Assembly (NCBI GenBank): GCA_963775625.1
Contig: CAVZJM010000008.1
Coordinates: forward strand, 1 to 25,918
From: JAIBJN01 sp963775625
GTDB taxonomy: Bacteria; Actinomycetota; Thermoleophilia; Gaiellales; Gaiellaceae
Direction: 5' to 3'
Length of the DNA stretch: 25,918 bases
A model generated the notes under the pieces. It worked only from the letters and a program-made list of their open reading frames with translations, made no database searches and was not told the DNA's origin. Each line of letters opens with the position of its first letter. Positions within the stretch are counted from its first letter, which is position 1. Both the position numbers and the translations under genes were made by a program. Shown here piece by piece: positions 18,313 to 25,910 of this stretch.

Positions 18313-18333
18313 GGGCCAATCCTTGGCCCATGA
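18309..18333. repeat. Perfect 11-bp hairpin over a start codon
   Basis: TCATGGGCCAA (18309-18319) and TTGGCCCATGA (18323-18333) are exact inverted repeats around TCC. The ATG of the 91-residue protein gene on the minus strand falls in the stem. A second, weaker inverted repeat (GGAACC-GGGA-GGTTCC, 18353-18368) lies next to it. Confidence 0.6.
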
Positions 18334-18392
18334 GCTGGGGAGGGTGTGTGAGGGAACCGGGAGGTTCCTTCACTGCCTCGAAGAAGGGGGCA

Positions 18393-18420
18393 CGTGGGGG
18401 AAACATGGGTTTCCCCCACG
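18393..18420 (-). terminator. Perfect 12-bp hairpin after hemH
   Basis: CGTGGGGGAAAC (18393-18404) pairs with GTTTCCCCCACG (18409-18420) around the 4-nt loop ATGG. On the minus strand it lies 26 nt after the hemH stop and is followed by CCCCCTTCTTC, a weak pyrimidine run. It is the likely end of the hemE-hemH transcript. Confidence 0.6.
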
Positions 18421-18445
18421 GGAGCGAGCCGGAGGCGAGCGACGC

Positions 18446-19345
18446 TCATGGAACTCCGATTCGCGCTTCGGCACCGGAGGCCTTCTCCACGAGCTCCGCG
18501 AGTGCGCGGATGAAGGCCGGGTCGGCGTTCGGCGACTCGATGCGGTCGAGCTCGAGGCCCAGCTCGGCGGCTCTCGCGCGGGCCGCGACGTCGAGGTCCC
18601 AGAGGATCTCGAGGTGGTCGGAGACGAAGCCGACCGGGGCGACCAGGACCTTGCGGATGCCACGTCCGTGGAGCGTCTCGAGCTCGACGAGGATGTCGGG
18701 GCCGAGCCAGGGCTCCCCGGTCCGGCTCTCGCTCTGGAACGCGAACGACCAGCTGGAGGTCCCCGCGCGCTCGGCGACGAGGCGCGAGGTCTCGAGCAGC
18801 TGGTCGCGGTACGGGTCGCCCTCGGCGAGGATCCGCTCCGGGAGGCTGTGAGCCGTGAAGACGACATGAGCGTCCGTGCCGTGCACCCGCTCGGCCACGA
18901 GCGCGACGTACGGCTCGTGGTCGTGCCAGCTCTCGACGAAGGCCAGCTCGGCCCTGCCGTCGAGCCCCTGCTCGAGCCGGTCGCGGTACCCGCCGATCGA
19001 GATGCGCGAGTAGTGCGGCGCCAGCACGAGCCCGACGAGCCGCTCGGCTCCGTCTCCGAGCGCGCGCTCGACAGCCTCCGGGATCCACGGGCGCCAGTGC
19101 TTCATGCCCACGTAGACGGGAAGGCCGGTCGCCTCCTCGAGGGCGGCCCGCTGCGCCTCCGTGATCCGGTTCAGCGGCGAGGTGCCCCCGATGCGGCGGT
19201 AGCGCTCGGTCAGCTCGTCCACGGCCTCCTGCCGAACCGGCCGGCCGCCGCGGATGTCGGAGAAGTACGCGGGGATGTCCTCGAGGCGCTCGGGGCTCCC
19301 GTAGGCCATGAGGATGACCGCCGTCCGTGTGTCGCCGGCGGTCAA
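18446..19345 (-). CDS. hemH: Ferrochelatase (probably coproporphyrin ferrochelatase)
   Basis: Inserts iron into a porphyrin. 299 residues, somewhat short but complete. Conserved blocks: LMAYGSPERLEDIPAYFSDI, GGTSPLNRITEAQ, MKHWRPWIPEAV, APHYSRISIGGY, the catalytic His in FTAHSLPERI, and the second metal-site region VAPVGFVSDHLEILWDLD with its Glu. No C-terminal cluster of cysteines for a [2Fe-2S] cluster is present. In Actinobacteria this family usually acts on coproporphyrin III (CpfC, coproporphyrin-dependent pathway), so that substrate is inferred. The start is taken as TTG 19345, which overlaps the hemE stop as TTGA. The nearest ATG lies inside the first beta strand and would remove needed residues. 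Confidence 0.95.
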   Translation of the reverse strand: MTAGDTRTAVILMAYGSPERLEDIPAYFSDIRGGRPVRQEAVDELTERYRRIGGTSPLNRITEAQRAALEEATGLPVYVGMKHWRPWIPEAVERALGDGAERLVGLVLAPHYSRISIGGYRDRLEQGLDGRAELAFVESWHDHEPYVALVAERVHGTDAHVVFTAHSLPERILAEGDPYRDQLLETSRLVAERAGTSSWSFAFQSESRTGEPWLGPDILVELETLHGRGIRKVLVAPVGFVSDHLEILWDLDVAARARAAELGLELDRIESPNADPAFIRALAELVEKASGAEARIGVP

Positions 19346-20376
19346 GCGGTGACTTCGACGGAGGTGCGCTCGCGCACGAGCTCGACGAGCCGGCCGAGAT
19401 CGGCCGGATCGGTGTCCGGGAGGACGCCATGGCCGAGGTTGAAGATGTGCCCGCGCCGGCCCGCGACGGCGTCCAGGATGCGGACCGTCGAGGCCTCGAC
19501 GCGTTCCCAGGGGCCCAGGAGAACGGCGGGGTCGAGGTTGCCCTGCACGCCGCGCCCGGAGCCGAGGGACTCCCAGCAGCGGTCGATCGGGACGCGCCAG
19601 TCGAGGCCGATGACGTCGCCGCCCGCCGTCTTCATCTCGCGGAGGAGGTGCGTCGTCCCCGTGCCGAAATGGATCGTGGGCACGTCCACGCCGCCGAGGA
19701 TGCGGGCCGAGTAGGGGGCGACGAACTCGCGGTAGTCGGCCTCCGACAGCGTGCCCACCCAGGAGTCGAAGAGCTGGATGACGTCGGCGCCCGCGCGCAC
19801 CTTGGCCTGCAGATAGGCGGTGAAGGTGTCCGTGAGCTTGTCCATCAGGGCGTGCCACACCTCTGGGGCGCCGTACATGCACGTCTTCGTCCTCACGAAG
19901 TCCCGCGTCGGCTTGCCCTCGACGAGGTAGCCGGCGACGGTGAAAGGCCCTCCGGCGAAGCCGACCACAGCCTGGTCTTCGCCGAGCTCATCGCGGACAA
20001 GCCGGACCGCCTCCAGCACGAAGGGCACAGCCTCCTCGGGATCGGGCACCCTGAGCCGCTCGACGTCGGCGAGGTCGGCGATCGGCTCGGCGACGACAGG
20101 GCCGACGCCGTCGACGAGGTCGACGTCGACTCCCATGCCGATGACCGGGAGCATGATGTCGGCGAACATCACCGCCGCGTCCACGCCGTGGCGCCGGACC
20201 GGCTGCAGCGTCACCTCGGCGCAGAGCTCCGGCTGCCGGCAGACCTCGAAGAGGCCGTGACGCTCGCGGATCTCGCGGTACTCGGGCAGCGACCGGCCGG
20301 CCTGGCGCATGAACCAGACCGGCGTGCGCTCGACGTGCTCGCGCCTGGAGGCGCGGACGAGAAGAGGATCGGCCAC
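19342..20376 (-). CDS. hemE: Uroporphyrinogen decarboxylase
   Basis: Decarboxylates uroporphyrinogen III to coproporphyrinogen III in the cytosol. 344 residues, normal length. The N-terminal signature PVWFMRQAGRSLPEYR is intact. MFADIMLPVIGMGVDVDLVD holds the catalytic Asp. GFAGGPFTVAGYLVEG and QLFDSWVGTLSEADY, then PTIHFGTGTTHLL and GLDWRVPID, follow in family order. The start is GTG at 20376. The gene precedes hemH with a 4-nt overlap, so the two steps are co-expressed; the intermediate oxidase (hemY/cgoX) is not in the window. Confidence 0.96.
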   Translation of the reverse strand: MADPLLVRASRREHVERTPVWFMRQAGRSLPEYREIRERHGLFEVCRQPELCAEVTLQPVRRHGVDAAVMFADIMLPVIGMGVDVDLVDGVGPVVAEPIADLADVERLRVPDPEEAVPFVLEAVRLVRDELGEDQAVVGFAGGPFTVAGYLVEGKPTRDFVRTKTCMYGAPEVWHALMDKLTDTFTAYLQAKVRAGADVIQLFDSWVGTLSEADYREFVAPYSARILGGVDVPTIHFGTGTTHLLREMKTAGGDVIGLDWRVPIDRCWESLGSGRGVQGNLDPAVLLGPWERVEASTVRILDAVAGRRGHIFNLGHGVLPDTDPADLGRLVELVRERTSVEVTA

Positions 20377-20403
20377 GGCCCCTAAATCTAGCGATGCCTG
20401 ACC

Positions 20404-20427
20404 GGCGACTGGCGGGGGCTAGTCGCC
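20404..20427 (-). terminator. Small hairpin at the end of the LytR_C gene
   Basis: GGCGACT (20404-20410) pairs with AGTCGCC (20421-20427) around a 10-nt G-rich loop. It includes the stop codon of the minus-strand gene. A weak candidate terminator or just chance in a GC-rich gap of 42 bp before hemE. Confidence 0.3.
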
Positions 20428-20955
20428 GATGATCAAGGCGACGTGCGCGCCCTGGAGCTCGCGCGGTCGCATGCCGTCCAGCGGCACGACGCGGCGAACG
20501 TCGACGTCCTTGGCCAGCCGGCGAGCCTCACGCTCGAAGCCAGGCCGGTACATGACGAGCGAGCGCGGATAGTCGGTGCGCGCGGCGTTCCCCGTGCCGG
20601 CGAGCAGATAGTGCTTCCTGCGAACCTTGTCGGCCGTCTCGGAGGCAGCTCCGCTGATGCCGTTTCCGTTCAGCACCAGCACGGACGTCTCTCCGCGGGG
20701 GAGCAGCGGCTTGGCATCCGAGCTCTCCGGCGTGGACTTCGTGGGGATCCCCTGCGCCTCGAGCTGGCGCTCCACGGCCACCCGGGCGACCGTCGTCGGG
20801 TCGGTTGCCTTGCTGACCTCGTCCGAGAAGAACTTGCCGAAGAGCCAGATGCCGACGATCAGGAGGATCAGGAGCTCGACGGTGGCCACCGACGCGGCGA
20901 TGAACGCGGCGGAGCGCCAGGGCGGGGTAGCGGGAAGGTCTGCGCGATTCTCCAC
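20419..20955 (-). CDS. Membrane protein with LytR C-terminal domain
   Basis: A 178-residue protein. Residues about 15-38 are a single membrane helix (AAFIAASVATVELLILLIVG). A linker (DPTTVARVAVERQLEAQGIP) follows, then a LytR_C-like domain: SVLVLNGNGISGAASETADKV, and YPRSLVMYRPGFEREARRLA, ending VALIIGD. The V-L-N-G-N/ATD-type motif with Gly after Asn is the hallmark of the LytR_C domain, found in cell-envelope proteins of actinobacteria, here without the LytR-CpsA-Psr catalytic domain. The start is GTG at 20955, 8 nt after the stop of the epimerase gene, so both are co-transcribed. Precise role is unknown; a peptidoglycan or glycopolymer-related role is likely from context. Confidence 0.85.
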   Translation of the reverse strand: MENRADLPATPPWRSAAFIAASVATVELLILLIVGIWLFGKFFSDEVSKATDPTTVARVAVERQLEAQGIPTKSTPESSDAKPLLPRGETSVLVLNGNGISGAASETADKVRRKHYLLAGTGNAARTDYPRSLVMYRPGFEREARRLAKDVDVRRVVPLDGMRPRELQGAHVALIIGD

Positions 20956-20963
20956 GGGCCGGT

Positions 20964-21902
20964 CTAGTTCGCTCCGCGGCGGCCCACTCCTTCCGAGCTT
21001 TTCACATGCTCCCACGCCGCCGCGATCCCGTCCTCGAACGACGTCTCCGCCGCGAAGCCGAGCTCGCGCTCGGCGAGGCCGGCGTCGAGGACGCTTCGCT
21101 GCAGCTCGCCGAGCCGCGGGGGATCGAACACGGGCTCGACGTCCACGCCGGAAGCACTGCGGCAGACGTCGAAGAGCTCGAGCACGGAGGTGGCGACGCC
21201 GGTCCCGATGTTGAAGACGCCGGCCGGCCGCTCCAGCGCGGCCACGGTCACCGCGGCGACGTCGCCCGCGTAGACGTAGTCGCGCTGCTGCGTCCCGTCG
21301 CCGAAGATGTGCGGCGCCTCGCCACGCGCCAGGAGACCCAGGAAGATGGCGACGACGCCCGCCTCGCCGTGCGGATCCTGACGGGGCCCGAACACGTTGC
21401 CGTAGCGGAGCGCCGTGTGCCGGCTTCCGTACAGGCGGTTGTACGTGGCGAGGTACTCCTCCCCGGCGAGCTTCGACGTCCCGTACTGGGAGAGCGGCTC
21501 GCGGGGCGCCGCCTCCGTGGCCGGCTCGGCGCACTCCCCGTAGATGGCGCCGCCGGTCGAGGCGAAGACGATGCGAGTCCCGTGCTCCCGAGCGGCTTCC
21601 AGCAGCCGGATCGTGCCGAGCACGTTTACCTCTCCGTCGAAGTCCGGGCGCGCGACGGACACGCGCACGTCGGCCTGTGCCGCCAGGTGCAGGCACGCCT
21701 CCGGCCGCGCCTCTCCGAACACCTCCTCGACAGCGCTCCGGTCGCGGATGTCGGCGACGACCAGCTCGGCGCCGGGGTTGACGTTCTCCGGCTTGCCGTG
21801 GGAGAGGTCGTCGAGGACGACGACCTCGTCGCCACGGGCGACCAGGGCATCGACGACGTGCGAGCCGATGAAGCCCGCGCCTCCTGTGACCATCGCCCGC
21901 AC
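20964..21902 (-). CDS. NAD-dependent sugar epimerase/dehydratase (UDP-glucose 4-epimerase-like)
   Basis: An extended short-chain dehydrogenase of 312 residues, acting on nucleotide sugars. The NAD motif is VTGGAGFIGSHVVDALVARG. The acidic end of the second strand is VVVLDDLSHG. The catalytic region has FASTGGAIYG and YGTSK (Tyr and Lys). NVFGPRQDP and DYVYAGDVA are typical of GalE-type enzymes. The start is GTG 21902, with AGGA about 8 nt upstream on the minus strand; ATG 21893 has no ribosome binding site and would cut into the first strand. It heads the minus-strand run with lytR_C and hemE downstream. Only 22 bp separate it from the divergent tmk. The exact substrate (UDP-glucose or another sugar) is not certain. 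Confidence 0.93.
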   Translation of the reverse strand: MRAMVTGGAGFIGSHVVDALVARGDEVVVLDDLSHGKPENVNPGAELVVADIRDRSAVEEVFGEARPEACLHLAAQADVRVSVARPDFDGEVNVLGTIRLLEAAREHGTRIVFASTGGAIYGECAEPATEAAPREPLSQYGTSKLAGEEYLATYNRLYGSRHTALRYGNVFGPRQDPHGEAGVVAIFLGLLARGEAPHIFGDGTQQRDYVYAGDVAAVTVAALERPAGVFNIGTGVATSVLELFDVCRSASGVDVEPVFDPPRLGELQRSVLDAGLAERELGFAAETSFEDGIAAAWEHVKSSEGVGRRGAN

Positions 21903-21924
21903 GCGCGTATCCTACGGCGCTCGC

Positions 21925-22521
21925 ATGTTTGTGACCTTCGAAGGCGTCGACGGCTCCGGGAAGTCGACACAGGCGCAGCTGCTGGCGGAGCGGCTCCGGT
22001 CCGAGGGTCGGGAGGTCGTGCTCACCCGAGAGCCCGGCGGCACCGGGGCGGGCGAGCAGATCCGCGAGATCCTGCTCCACGGCGACGGCCTGGCTCCCTG
22101 GGCCGAGGCGTCCCTCTTCGCCGCGGCGCGCGCCCAGCTCGTCGACGAGGTGATCCGGCCGGCGCTCGCCCGCACTGCCGACGTCGTCTGCGACCGCTAC
22201 CTCGACTCGTCGCTGGCCTACCAGGGGCTGGCCCGCGGCCTGGGCGTCGAGCGCGTCCTCGAGCTCAATCTCCTGGCCACGGGCGGGCTCCTGCCCGACA
22301 GGACGTTCCTCATCCTCCTGCCGCCGGCCGAGGCCGCGGCGCGGCGCGGTGGAGAGGCCGACCGCATCGAAAGGGAGGGGGCCGCCTTCGCCGAGGAGGT
22401 CGATCGCGCCTACCGTGAGATCGCCCGGGTCTTCGCCCAGCGGGTCGCTGTGGTAGACGGGACGCTCAACCCCGAAGATATCGCCGAGATCGTCCGTGGA
22501 CAGCTTCGAGACCTTCCCTGA
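21925..22521 (+). CDS. tmk: Thymidylate kinase
   Basis: Phosphorylates dTMP to dTDP. 198 residues, normal. The P-loop FEGVDGSGKSTQAQ, the dTMP-binding REPGGTGAGEQIR, and the DRYLDSSLAYQG motif are all intact. The lid region (PPAEAAARRGGEADRIEREG) is Arg-rich. The ATG is preceded by GGCGCTCGC, with no ribosome binding site, and the divergent gene starts 22 bp away, so the mRNA is probably leaderless or nearly so. The gene overlaps holB by 26 nt and begins the tmk-holB-ricT-herA-like operon. Confidence 0.97.
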   Translation: MFVTFEGVDGSGKSTQAQLLAERLRSEGREVVLTREPGGTGAGEQIREILLHGDGLAPWAEASLFAAARAQLVDEVIRPALARTADVVCDRYLDSSLAYQGLARGLGVERVLELNLLATGGLLPDRTFLILLPPAEAAARRGGEADRIEREGAAFAEEVDRAYREIARVFAQRVAVVDGTLNPEDIAEIVRGQLRDLP

Positions 22522-23563
22522 GCAGGACGAGGCCAAGCGCCTCCTGCGCGCCGCCCTCGCCGAGGGGCCCGCGCACGCGTACCTCTTCCACGGCCCCCGC
22601 GGCGTCGGCAAGCGGCGGGCAGCGCTCGCCTTCGCCGCGGAGCTCCTGAAGGATCCCGACCGGGTGGGCCGGGGCGTCCATCCCGACCTCTACCTGCTCG
22701 AGCCGCTCGGCGACCAGATCAGGATCGACCCGATCCGCGACCTTCGCCGCGACCTGCACATGCGCCCCTTCGAGGCCGACCGGCGCGTCTATCTGGTCCT
22801 GCGGGCGCATCTCATGAACGAGGACGCGGCCGACGCGCTCCTGAAGGACCTCGAGGAGCCGCCTCCCTACGCCGTGATCGTGCTGGTGGCGGACGAGCTC
22901 GGCCTGCTGCCGCCGACGGTCAGGTCGCGTTGCCAGCTCGTGCCGTTCCGCAGGCTGTCGCAGCGCGCGATCAAGGCCTTCCTCTCCTCGCGCGGGCTGC
23001 AAGGGGAGCCGCTCGACGCGCTCGCCCGGGTCGCCGCGGGGCGGCTGGACCGCGCCGAGCGGCTGCTCGATCCCGATGCCGAGGAGCGCCGCGACGGCCT
23101 CATCGAGCTGGCGCGCTCCGTCTATCTCGACCCGGCCTTCGATCCGGGGAACGCGTCCCGCGCCGTCACCGACCTCGCCCAGAAGCGCGCAGGGCGCGCC
23201 CGGGCGGAAGCCGAGCAGGAGCCGCTGCCGTCCGAGACTCCGCGCGAGACCGAGCAGCGCGCCCGGCGTGCCGGCCGGGGCGCGGAGCGCGAGGAGGTCC
23301 TGGACGCTCTCGACCTCCTCACGGGCTGGTACCGCGACCTGCTGGTCGTGACCGCCGGTGCCGAGAGCGCCGTCCTGAACTCCGACAAGCTCGCCCAGCT
23401 CTCCGCCGACGGCCTGCCGGAGCGAGGCCCCGGGGCCGAGCGGGCGGCCGCCACGGTGCGCGACGTCTGGCGCTCCTTCGAGTTCAACGTCCAGCCGGGG
23501 CTTGCGCTCGAGGCGCTGTTCGTCCGTCTTCGACGGGAGCTGGGAGGCACACTTTCCTCATGA
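22496..23563 (+). CDS. holB: DNA polymerase III subunit delta'
   Basis: Clamp-loader subunit of 355 residues that helps place the beta clamp on DNA. The P-loop region HGPRGVGKRRAALAFA (about residues 32-47) has Arg where a P-loop has Ser/Thr, as expected for delta', which does not hydrolyse ATP. The LMNEDAADALLKDLEEPPP segment is typical. The SRC motif (VRSRCQLVPF) is intact. No Cys4 zinc site is seen. The start GTG 22496 lies within the tmk coding region. It ends ATGA with the next gene (23560-23563). The C-terminal domain is shorter on conserved features, as usual in actinobacterial delta'. Confidence 0.93.
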   Translation: MDSFETFPEQDEAKRLLRAALAEGPAHAYLFHGPRGVGKRRAALAFAAELLKDPDRVGRGVHPDLYLLEPLGDQIRIDPIRDLRRDLHMRPFEADRRVYLVLRAHLMNEDAADALLKDLEEPPPYAVIVLVADELGLLPPTVRSRCQLVPFRRLSQRAIKAFLSSRGLQGEPLDALARVAAGRLDRAERLLDPDAEERRDGLIELARSVYLDPAFDPGNASRAVTDLAQKRAGRARAEAEQEPLPSETPRETEQRARRAGRGAEREEVLDALDLLTGWYRDLLVVTAGAESAVLNSDKLAQLSADGLPERGPGAERAAATVRDVWRSFEFNVQPGLALEALFVRLRRELGGTLSS

Positions 23564-24363
23564 CGATCGCGGTCGGCGTGGTGTTGTCGCCCGGCGGGAA
23601 GGTCTATTCCTTCGATCCCGGCGGGCTCGAGCTTTCGTGGAACGAGAAGGTGATCTGCCAGACCTCGCGCGGGCAGGAGCTGGGACGGGTCGTCAAGGGC
23701 AATCACGAGCTCGACGGCGAGCCCGGCGCCCCGTTGAGATCCGTCGTTCGCCGGGCGACGGAGGTCGACCACGAGACCGCCGACGCGAACCGTGAGGAAG
23801 GCAGGCGGGCGATGCGCGTCTTCAGGGAGGTCGTGAAGGCCCAGGGCGTCGAGCTGAAGCCCGTCGCCGCCGAGCTGACCTTCGACGGCTCGCGGCTCGT
23901 CTTCTCCTACGAGGCCGAGCGCCGTCCGGACCAGAGCAAGCTCCAGGCGGCCCTGCGGGAGCGGCTTCACCGCCGGGTGGAGCTGCGCTCGGTCGGGCCG
24001 CGCGAGTGTGCCCGGCTCTGTGGCGACCACGGGCTCTGCGGCGGGGGCCAGTGCTCCCGCCGCTACCCCACGCACGAGCAGCCGATCACGCTGCGCATGG
24101 CCAAGGATCAGGACCTCCCCATGAGCTCCGGGCGGATCACCGGGCTGTGCGGGCGCCTGCGCTGCTGCCTCGCCTTCGAGCATCCGCTCTACAAGAGCTT
24201 CCGGGACCGGGCTCCGCGTGTGGGCAGGCGTGTGCTCACACCCCACGGCGAGGGCCTGGTCACCGGGTACAGCGTCCTGGACGACACGTGCACCGTCGAG
24301 CTGGAGGAGGGTGCGGCCGGCCTCGACGTCCTCATCGACGAGTGCCGCGAGGTCGCGGCATGA
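23560..24363 (+). CDS. ricT: PSP1-domain protein, RicT (YaaT) family
   Basis: A 267-residue PSP1 protein, the family of Bacillus RicT (YaaT), which belongs to a complex that assists RNase Y in RNA processing and has an iron-sulfur cofactor. The N-terminus IAVGVVLSPGGKVYSFDPGG leads into the PSP1 domain (ELTFDGSRLVFSYEAERR). Two cysteine groups follow: ECARLCGDHGLCGGGQCSR and GLCGRLRCCLAFE, which match the conserved cysteines of the family. HEQPITLRMAKDQDLPMSSG is strongly conserved. The ATG overlaps the holB TGA, and the stop overlaps the next ATG, both as ATGA. In actinobacteria the partners RicA and RicF are usually not evident, so its role here is less clear. Confidence 0.9.
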   Translation: MTIAVGVVLSPGGKVYSFDPGGLELSWNEKVICQTSRGQELGRVVKGNHELDGEPGAPLRSVVRRATEVDHETADANREEGRRAMRVFREVVKAQGVELKPVAAELTFDGSRLVFSYEAERRPDQSKLQAALRERLHRRVELRSVGPRECARLCGDHGLCGGGQCSRRYPTHEQPITLRMAKDQDLPMSSGRITGLCGRLRCCLAFEHPLYKSFRDRAPRVGRRVLTPHGEGLVTGYSVLDDTCTVELEEGAAGLDVLIDECREVAA

Positions 24364-25865
24364 GCGCCGGGCAGGATGGTCTCGAGGCGAGGCTCGAGGA
24401 GTACCGGAGGCTGCGCGGCGACCTCGAGCGAGTGATCCTCCCTCTCGCCACGTCGGTCGACGGGCGCCGCTTCACCTTCCAGGCCTCGCTGCACGGCCTG
24501 GCCTTCCAGTCCGGCGGTTACGTCGTGCTCGAGGACGGGGGTGAGACTCGGCTCGGCCAGGTGATCACGCTCGAGTCGGCGAGCCGGGAAGGTCCGGAGC
24601 TCGCGGTCGGCCTTGGCGAGGACGTCTCGGCCCACAGCCGGGTCCTCCTCCACTACGCGCAGGGCGAGGGAGTGGTGCTCGAGGGCGACGGTGCGCCGTT
24701 CCACGACGCCACCGCGCGCCCGGCCGCGCCGGAGGAGGTCGCTGCCTGGCTGGAGCGCACGCGACCGCCGCGGGCGAGCCTCGAGGTAGGCGAGCTCGTG
24801 CTCGCGTCGGGCGTCCGCTTCGCGCTCGACGCGGGCGGCTTCGACCGGCACACGTTCCTCTGCGGCCAGTCCGGGTCGGGGAAGACCTACTCGCTCGGCC
24901 TCGTCCTCGAGCGCCTCCTGCTCGAGACCGACCTGCGGATCGTGATTCTCGACCCCAACTCGGACTTCGTCCGTCTCGGGAACGTGCGCGACGGAGCCCA
25001 CGAGGGGCTCGCCTCCCGCTACGAAGGCGTGGCCGGCGCGGTCTCGGTGCGGACGCGCGGGGGCGGGAGCGAGCCGCTGCAGCTGGCCTTCCCCGAGCTC
25101 GACCCGGCGGCCCAGGCAGCCGTGCTCCGGCTCGACCCGATCGCCGACCGCGAGGAGTACTCAGCGCTCACCGCCGCGCTCGAGGAGTGGAATCCGTCGA
25201 CGCTGGTGGAGCTCGCAGCCTCGGGCGGCGAGAGCGGGCGCCGGCTCGTCGGCAGGGCCAAGAACCTCGGCGTGCTCGATTGGGACGTCTGGTCGCGCGG
25301 CGCTACCGAGGGCTCCATCCTGCGGGAGGCGACCGACCCGGACGTCCGCTGTCTCGTCGTCGACCTCGGCTCGCTCGGCACGCCCCAGGAGCAGGCTCTC
25401 GTAGCCGAGGCCGTCCTCGGGCGGCTCTGGGAGCGGCGCGCCGACCGCTCGCCGGTGCTGATCGTGATCGACGAGGCCCACAACGTCTGCCCGGCCGAAT
25501 CGGACGACCTGCTGACCGCGCTCGCCACGGAGCACGCCGTTCGCATCGCCGGCGAGGGCAGGAAGTTCGGGCTCTACCTGCTCGTCTCGACGCAGCGGCC
25601 GCAGAAGGTGCACGAGAACGTGCTCAGCCAATGCGACAATCTGCTTCTCATGCGCATGAACTCGTCGGCCGACCTCGGCTTCGTCGGCGACGTCTTCTCG
25701 TTCGTGCCCCAGAGCCTGCTCGGGCGGGCGACGACCTTCCGCCAGGGCGAGGCGCTCGCCGCCGGGAAGATCTCGCCGCACCCTGCCTTGCTTCGCTTCG
25801 GCGCGCGCGTTAGCGAAGAGGGCGGGAGCGACGTCCCGGCCGACTGGGCGGCGGAGCGCGGCTAG
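24360..25865 (+). CDS. HerA-like/DUF853-type P-loop ATPase
   Basis: A 501-residue ATPase of the HerA/FtsK superfamily, which includes DNA translocases. The N-terminal region (residues about 35-130) is a beta-rich HAS-barrel-like domain (FTFQASLHGLAFQSGGYVVL). Walker A is GQSGSGKT (169-176), Walker B is VLIVIDEAHN with D371-E372, and LLVSTQRPQKVHENVLSQCD gives the conserved Gln and Arg region. Archaeal and some bacterial HerA proteins pair with NurA; no nurA is adjacent, and the gene sits in a replication and RNA operon. It overlaps ricT by 4 nt, so it is co-translated. A strong hairpin follows the stop. Role in DNA repair or replication is inferred, not shown. Confidence 0.88.
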   Translation: MSAGQDGLEARLEEYRRLRGDLERVILPLATSVDGRRFTFQASLHGLAFQSGGYVVLEDGGETRLGQVITLESASREGPELAVGLGEDVSAHSRVLLHYAQGEGVVLEGDGAPFHDATARPAAPEEVAAWLERTRPPRASLEVGELVLASGVRFALDAGGFDRHTFLCGQSGSGKTYSLGLVLERLLLETDLRIVILDPNSDFVRLGNVRDGAHEGLASRYEGVAGAVSVRTRGGGSEPLQLAFPELDPAAQAAVLRLDPIADREEYSALTAALEEWNPSTLVELAASGGESGRRLVGRAKNLGVLDWDVWSRGATEGSILREATDPDVRCLVVDLGSLGTPQEQALVAEAVLGRLWERRADRSPVLIVIDEAHNVCPAESDDLLTALATEHAVRIAGEGRKFGLYLLVSTQRPQKVHENVLSQCDNLLLMRMNSSADLGFVGDVFSFVPQSLLGRATTFRQGEALAAGKISPHPALLRFGARVSEEGGSDVPADWAAERG

Positions 25866-25871
25866 CGACCG

Positions 25872-25910
25872 GACACGCCGGGCCGCCGCGGTGCGGCAGC
25901 CCGGCGTGTC
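25872..25910 (+). terminator. Strong hairpin ending the tmk operon
   Basis: GACACGCCGGGC (25872-25883) and GCCCGGCGTGTC (25899-25910) are a perfect 12-bp stem; the enclosed GCCGC-GGT-GCGGC adds an inner 5-bp stem. It starts 7 nt after the herA-like stop. The window ends 8 nt later, so a T-run cannot be judged. Confidence 0.8.

Noticed and set aside
19327..20385. 352-residue plus-strand frame opposite hemE
   Set aside because: hemE on the minus strand has all family motifs; the plus frame is its complement with no recognisable domain.
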